Shown here piece after piece: positions 61,116 through 64,000 of a stretch of DNA of 64,000 bases; position 1 is the first letter of the stretch; every line of letters begins with the position of its first letter. The notes beneath the pieces are model-generated. The model did no database searches and was not told where the DNA came from. It saw only the letters and a program-made list of their open reading frames with translations. The position numbers and the translations under genes were made by a program. This DNA comes from Xiphias gladius (taxonomy: Eukaryota; Chordata; Actinopteri; Istiophoriformes; Xiphiidae): assembly GCF_016859285.1 (NCBI RefSeq), contig NC_053418.1, positions 25,614,829-25,678,828 of the forward strand. Reading direction: 5' to 3'.

Positions 61116-64000
61116 TCTCCAAGACCCATTCCTAATCTTTACTGCTCTCGTTGTGTAAATGTGTCAGTAATCAGTCCACCCACACATCTGGCCACTGTCT
61201 GACTTTCTTAATCCATCCAAGGTCTGTGTTCTTGTGGTAACAGCAGCTAAAGTTGTGCTAAAATTACACAGAAATTAGGCATTGTTCTGTCTCGTTAAAG
61301 GACAAATATGGCTCCAGCCGTTTGTGAACATAAAATCAAATCCAAGGGGCAGTGAGCTACTGTAGCGTTTATCTGATCCCTGATCAGTTCAACCACTGAA
61401 TGATTTATATGGGTGAGGGATCCCAGTCTAAGGGACCCTAGTTTTTGCCTCTCCTGTATTAGCATACATTCTGGTCACAGAGGTAACCACTTGTTTCTCT
61501 AAAAGACAGTTAAAAAACCCAGAAGGAAGACTTTAAAGTTGCAGCTTGCCTGCTAGCTGGACAGGAAACAGTCGCAACTTGGACACTGGTTAAAAATCTT
61601 TTTTTATCATGCAGTAGTCAGAATTTTGTTTTTGTCCAGATATTAGAGGATTCGGAAAATACCATGTAAATAGTGGCAAGTGTCCTTATATGACCTGGGT
61701 TTTTCAAACATCACTGGTCATTTCTCTTTTAGAGAAACTGATGGTTACCTCTGTATCATACCCACATGTATGCTAATACATGAGAGGCACAAACTGGGGC
61801 TAGCATGGCTCTTAGTCTTGCTCAACATATGAGTTTGATTTTACTTTGTTTTCATGTCAAAGTAGGATATCTTTGTAACAGCTGTATTGAGTTGGTTTGG
61901 CCACTCAGTGAAGGTGAAGTGTGTAATATACATGAAAAAAAGTGATATACCCCCTATTAGTAGGGTCAAGTTGTGGGAAATGAGACAATACCCACACACA
62001 ACCAACACAAAATGTCTTTGAGCAGGCATTTTTGCCAAGAGACTTTCTTTTAATTAACCAGTGAAATCCTGTGGAAAGCATCATACAATATCAGCAGTCT
62101 TAAACTAGGTAAGTTGTTGTGTGTTACACATGGTCACATATGTTGGTGTGTCTTTCCTCCGACCAGGACTGAAGTGAAAATTAGGTTTCACAGCAGCTGT
62201 TTTCAAGGGGCTCCGTTATCAATTTTTGTTTAAATTGTCAACAAATTTGCATTACAGAGAGTAAATGTTCCACAACAATGATTCAGATGTTAAACTGTCA
62301 ACCAAATAAATTAGATTTAAATAAATTCATTAAAATACATAAATAAATGTGCAGAAATCCAGTCAACGTCTACCTGAATATAAGGGTTTGGGGAGATAAC
62401 CTGTAGTTACACAGAACTGGTGTCTATTTTCATATTAAACAGCACATGAAAAGTGTTCTGCATTTTTATGTTGTGCTATAATTGTGTTCACAGATTATGT
62501 GATCAGCCAGACACATCCTGTCCTTTCTGACCTCTGAATCAAGTGCAGGCTGCCGTGGCAGGGCTCACAAAAGTTTTCATATAACGTTGAGGGTTAGCAA
62601 CGTTAACTTAACCACATGCACTTACATACTTTCAAGTCTTTTAGCTTTAAATCTTGTATATCGCCAATAGCAATTGGGATATCAATTTGTCTCTGTTAAA
62701 TTGACAAGTGAAATTGCCAAGTTATATGTGCTCACTGCCAATTTTCAACCAGGGTCATTTCACCCAGAATGTCAGAGGAGTTGTAAGTACCTCACTAGCA
62801 GGGAAGTACACTTTTCCCCTTTTGATATCAAGCTGACATTGATAAATTCCAATTTAATATTAAAGTATTCAGTGGCTGTTGAAATTCAAATCTCTGTCAC
62901 TTACGCACGTTCAGAGGCGTGTCCTCTTTGGGAAGCTCATTATCAATCAGAACGGGCTCCTACTGGTTTGACTTAATGAAAGCATTTCTTGTGCCACCTT
63001 CCTTTAATGTGTACAGCAGATTGTGGCATCTCACTTTTAGGGACATGTTGTTCCTGGTTGCTGCTTTTAGAATGTTTCAGTCTGTCTTCCTGTTGAATAA
63101 ATCTGGTGGAGGAAATCTTCAGTTTCCGTTTGCATCACTGCATCAGCAATTACACTTAATACAGTACAACTCAATCTCATCTTGATTAAAACAAGAGTAA
63201 ACATTCTATTAATAGAGTTAAATATTTTTACTTATTCCTGTGCAAATCCACTTTAAATACTTTTTTTAGCTTTTTTTTTTTGTGACAATGTCACTTTTCA
63301 ATGCATTTTCTTGCAATGAGTGAAACTGCATTGTAAACATGTAAAAATAGTTGTTCAGAAGTTAGACAAGCAGGTTTGAATCCCTGAACTGACTTGTAAA
63401 ATTTGGATGCGTAATATCCAATTGTTCTAACAAGTACTGCTATTGTTCCCTTGAGCATGGTACTCAGTCCCTAGTTCATCCAGTGCAGCTGGTTTGTGGC
63501 CAACAGTCAGTGTGATTAAATGGTTCCAGCTTGGTGTGAATGTGTGAAAACTTTTGAAAGTCAGGCAAAGCCTAGCTTATTGAAAAGACTGATACTATAA
63601 AAATATACTGTATATACTGTATTTTTAACATGATTTTAGTGTAAAACCAAATTTATATGGTTCCTGAAATGGTTAAAGCTGCACTAGTAAATGTTTTTAT
63701 ATTACAGACCCTTAGTATTTTTCTATGCCATTAAATATTTATGAGTGAATAAGCAAAATCAAGTTAATCAAGGTAATGTTTAAAAAGAACAACTTTAAGT
63801 ATTATTGATTGAGATTTCAGCGCTCCAAACTCAGCTAACCTGCTTCATCTAAGCTGGGTGAGTGTGGTTTTATCAGATTTGATTGATATAGGCCTGGCAA
63901 CATTAGCATACAACCACATTTTGATTCACATATTGCTAAATCCTAATTGGTGCACAGAAGCATGTGAGATCACTTTTATCAAACTGAGCCCTCTCCACCT
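61116..64000. other. Spacer to the window end, no gene seen
   Basis: No supported exon, RNA gene or recognised repeat. Frames such as 62674-62976 (plus) lack protein-like composition or splice context. Confidence 0.4.

Overview
This is animal nuclear DNA, almost certainly from a percomorph (spiny-rayed) teleost. The genes are split by GT-AG introns. The spacers hold CA/GA microsatellites, Tc1-like DNA transposon debris and several short interspersed repeats that I recognise from memory as common in percomorph genomes. All recognisable genes lie on the minus strand and are read from high to low coordinates. No bacterial-type features are present.

Layout. About 1.6-7.5 kb holds vamp5, an R-SNARE gene of three exons whose first coding exon ends right after the ATG. 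About 15.0-15.75 kb and 21.2-21.85 kb hold two copies of vamp8. The 21 kb copy has an intact R-SNARE motif, WW linker and membrane anchor. The 15 kb copy has a 29-base deletion that frameshifts away the linker and anchor. Both vamp8 copies and the vamp5 promoter lie within a head-to-tail duplication: unit A about 5.75-15.9 kb, unit B about 16.56-22.1 kb. As a result the 15 kb copy sits downstream of a duplicated vamp5 promoter and first exon. About 25.65-26.75 kb is a G+C-richer, promoter-like region. From 28.2 to 41.6 kb lies a complete ncaph gene (condensin I kleisin), with 17 coding exons giving 695 residues and a non-coding first exon. From 41.6 kb to the end I see no convincing exon, only repeats, microsatellites, hairpins and long stretches of unique DNA that could be regulatory or intronic.

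Function. VAMP5 and VAMP8 are tail-anchored vesicle R-SNAREs used in membrane fusion, and their adjacency matches the VAMP8-VAMP5 neighbourhood in other vertebrates. NCAPH joins SMC2 and SMC4 in mitotic chromosome condensation and has no functional link to the SNARE genes. The most unusual content is the SNARE duplication: a chimeric promoter/gene arrangement, near-identity of the third exon despite strong divergence elsewhere, loss of the membrane anchor by one small deletion, and a 109-base block kept almost unchanged in both units although neither copy appears to code.
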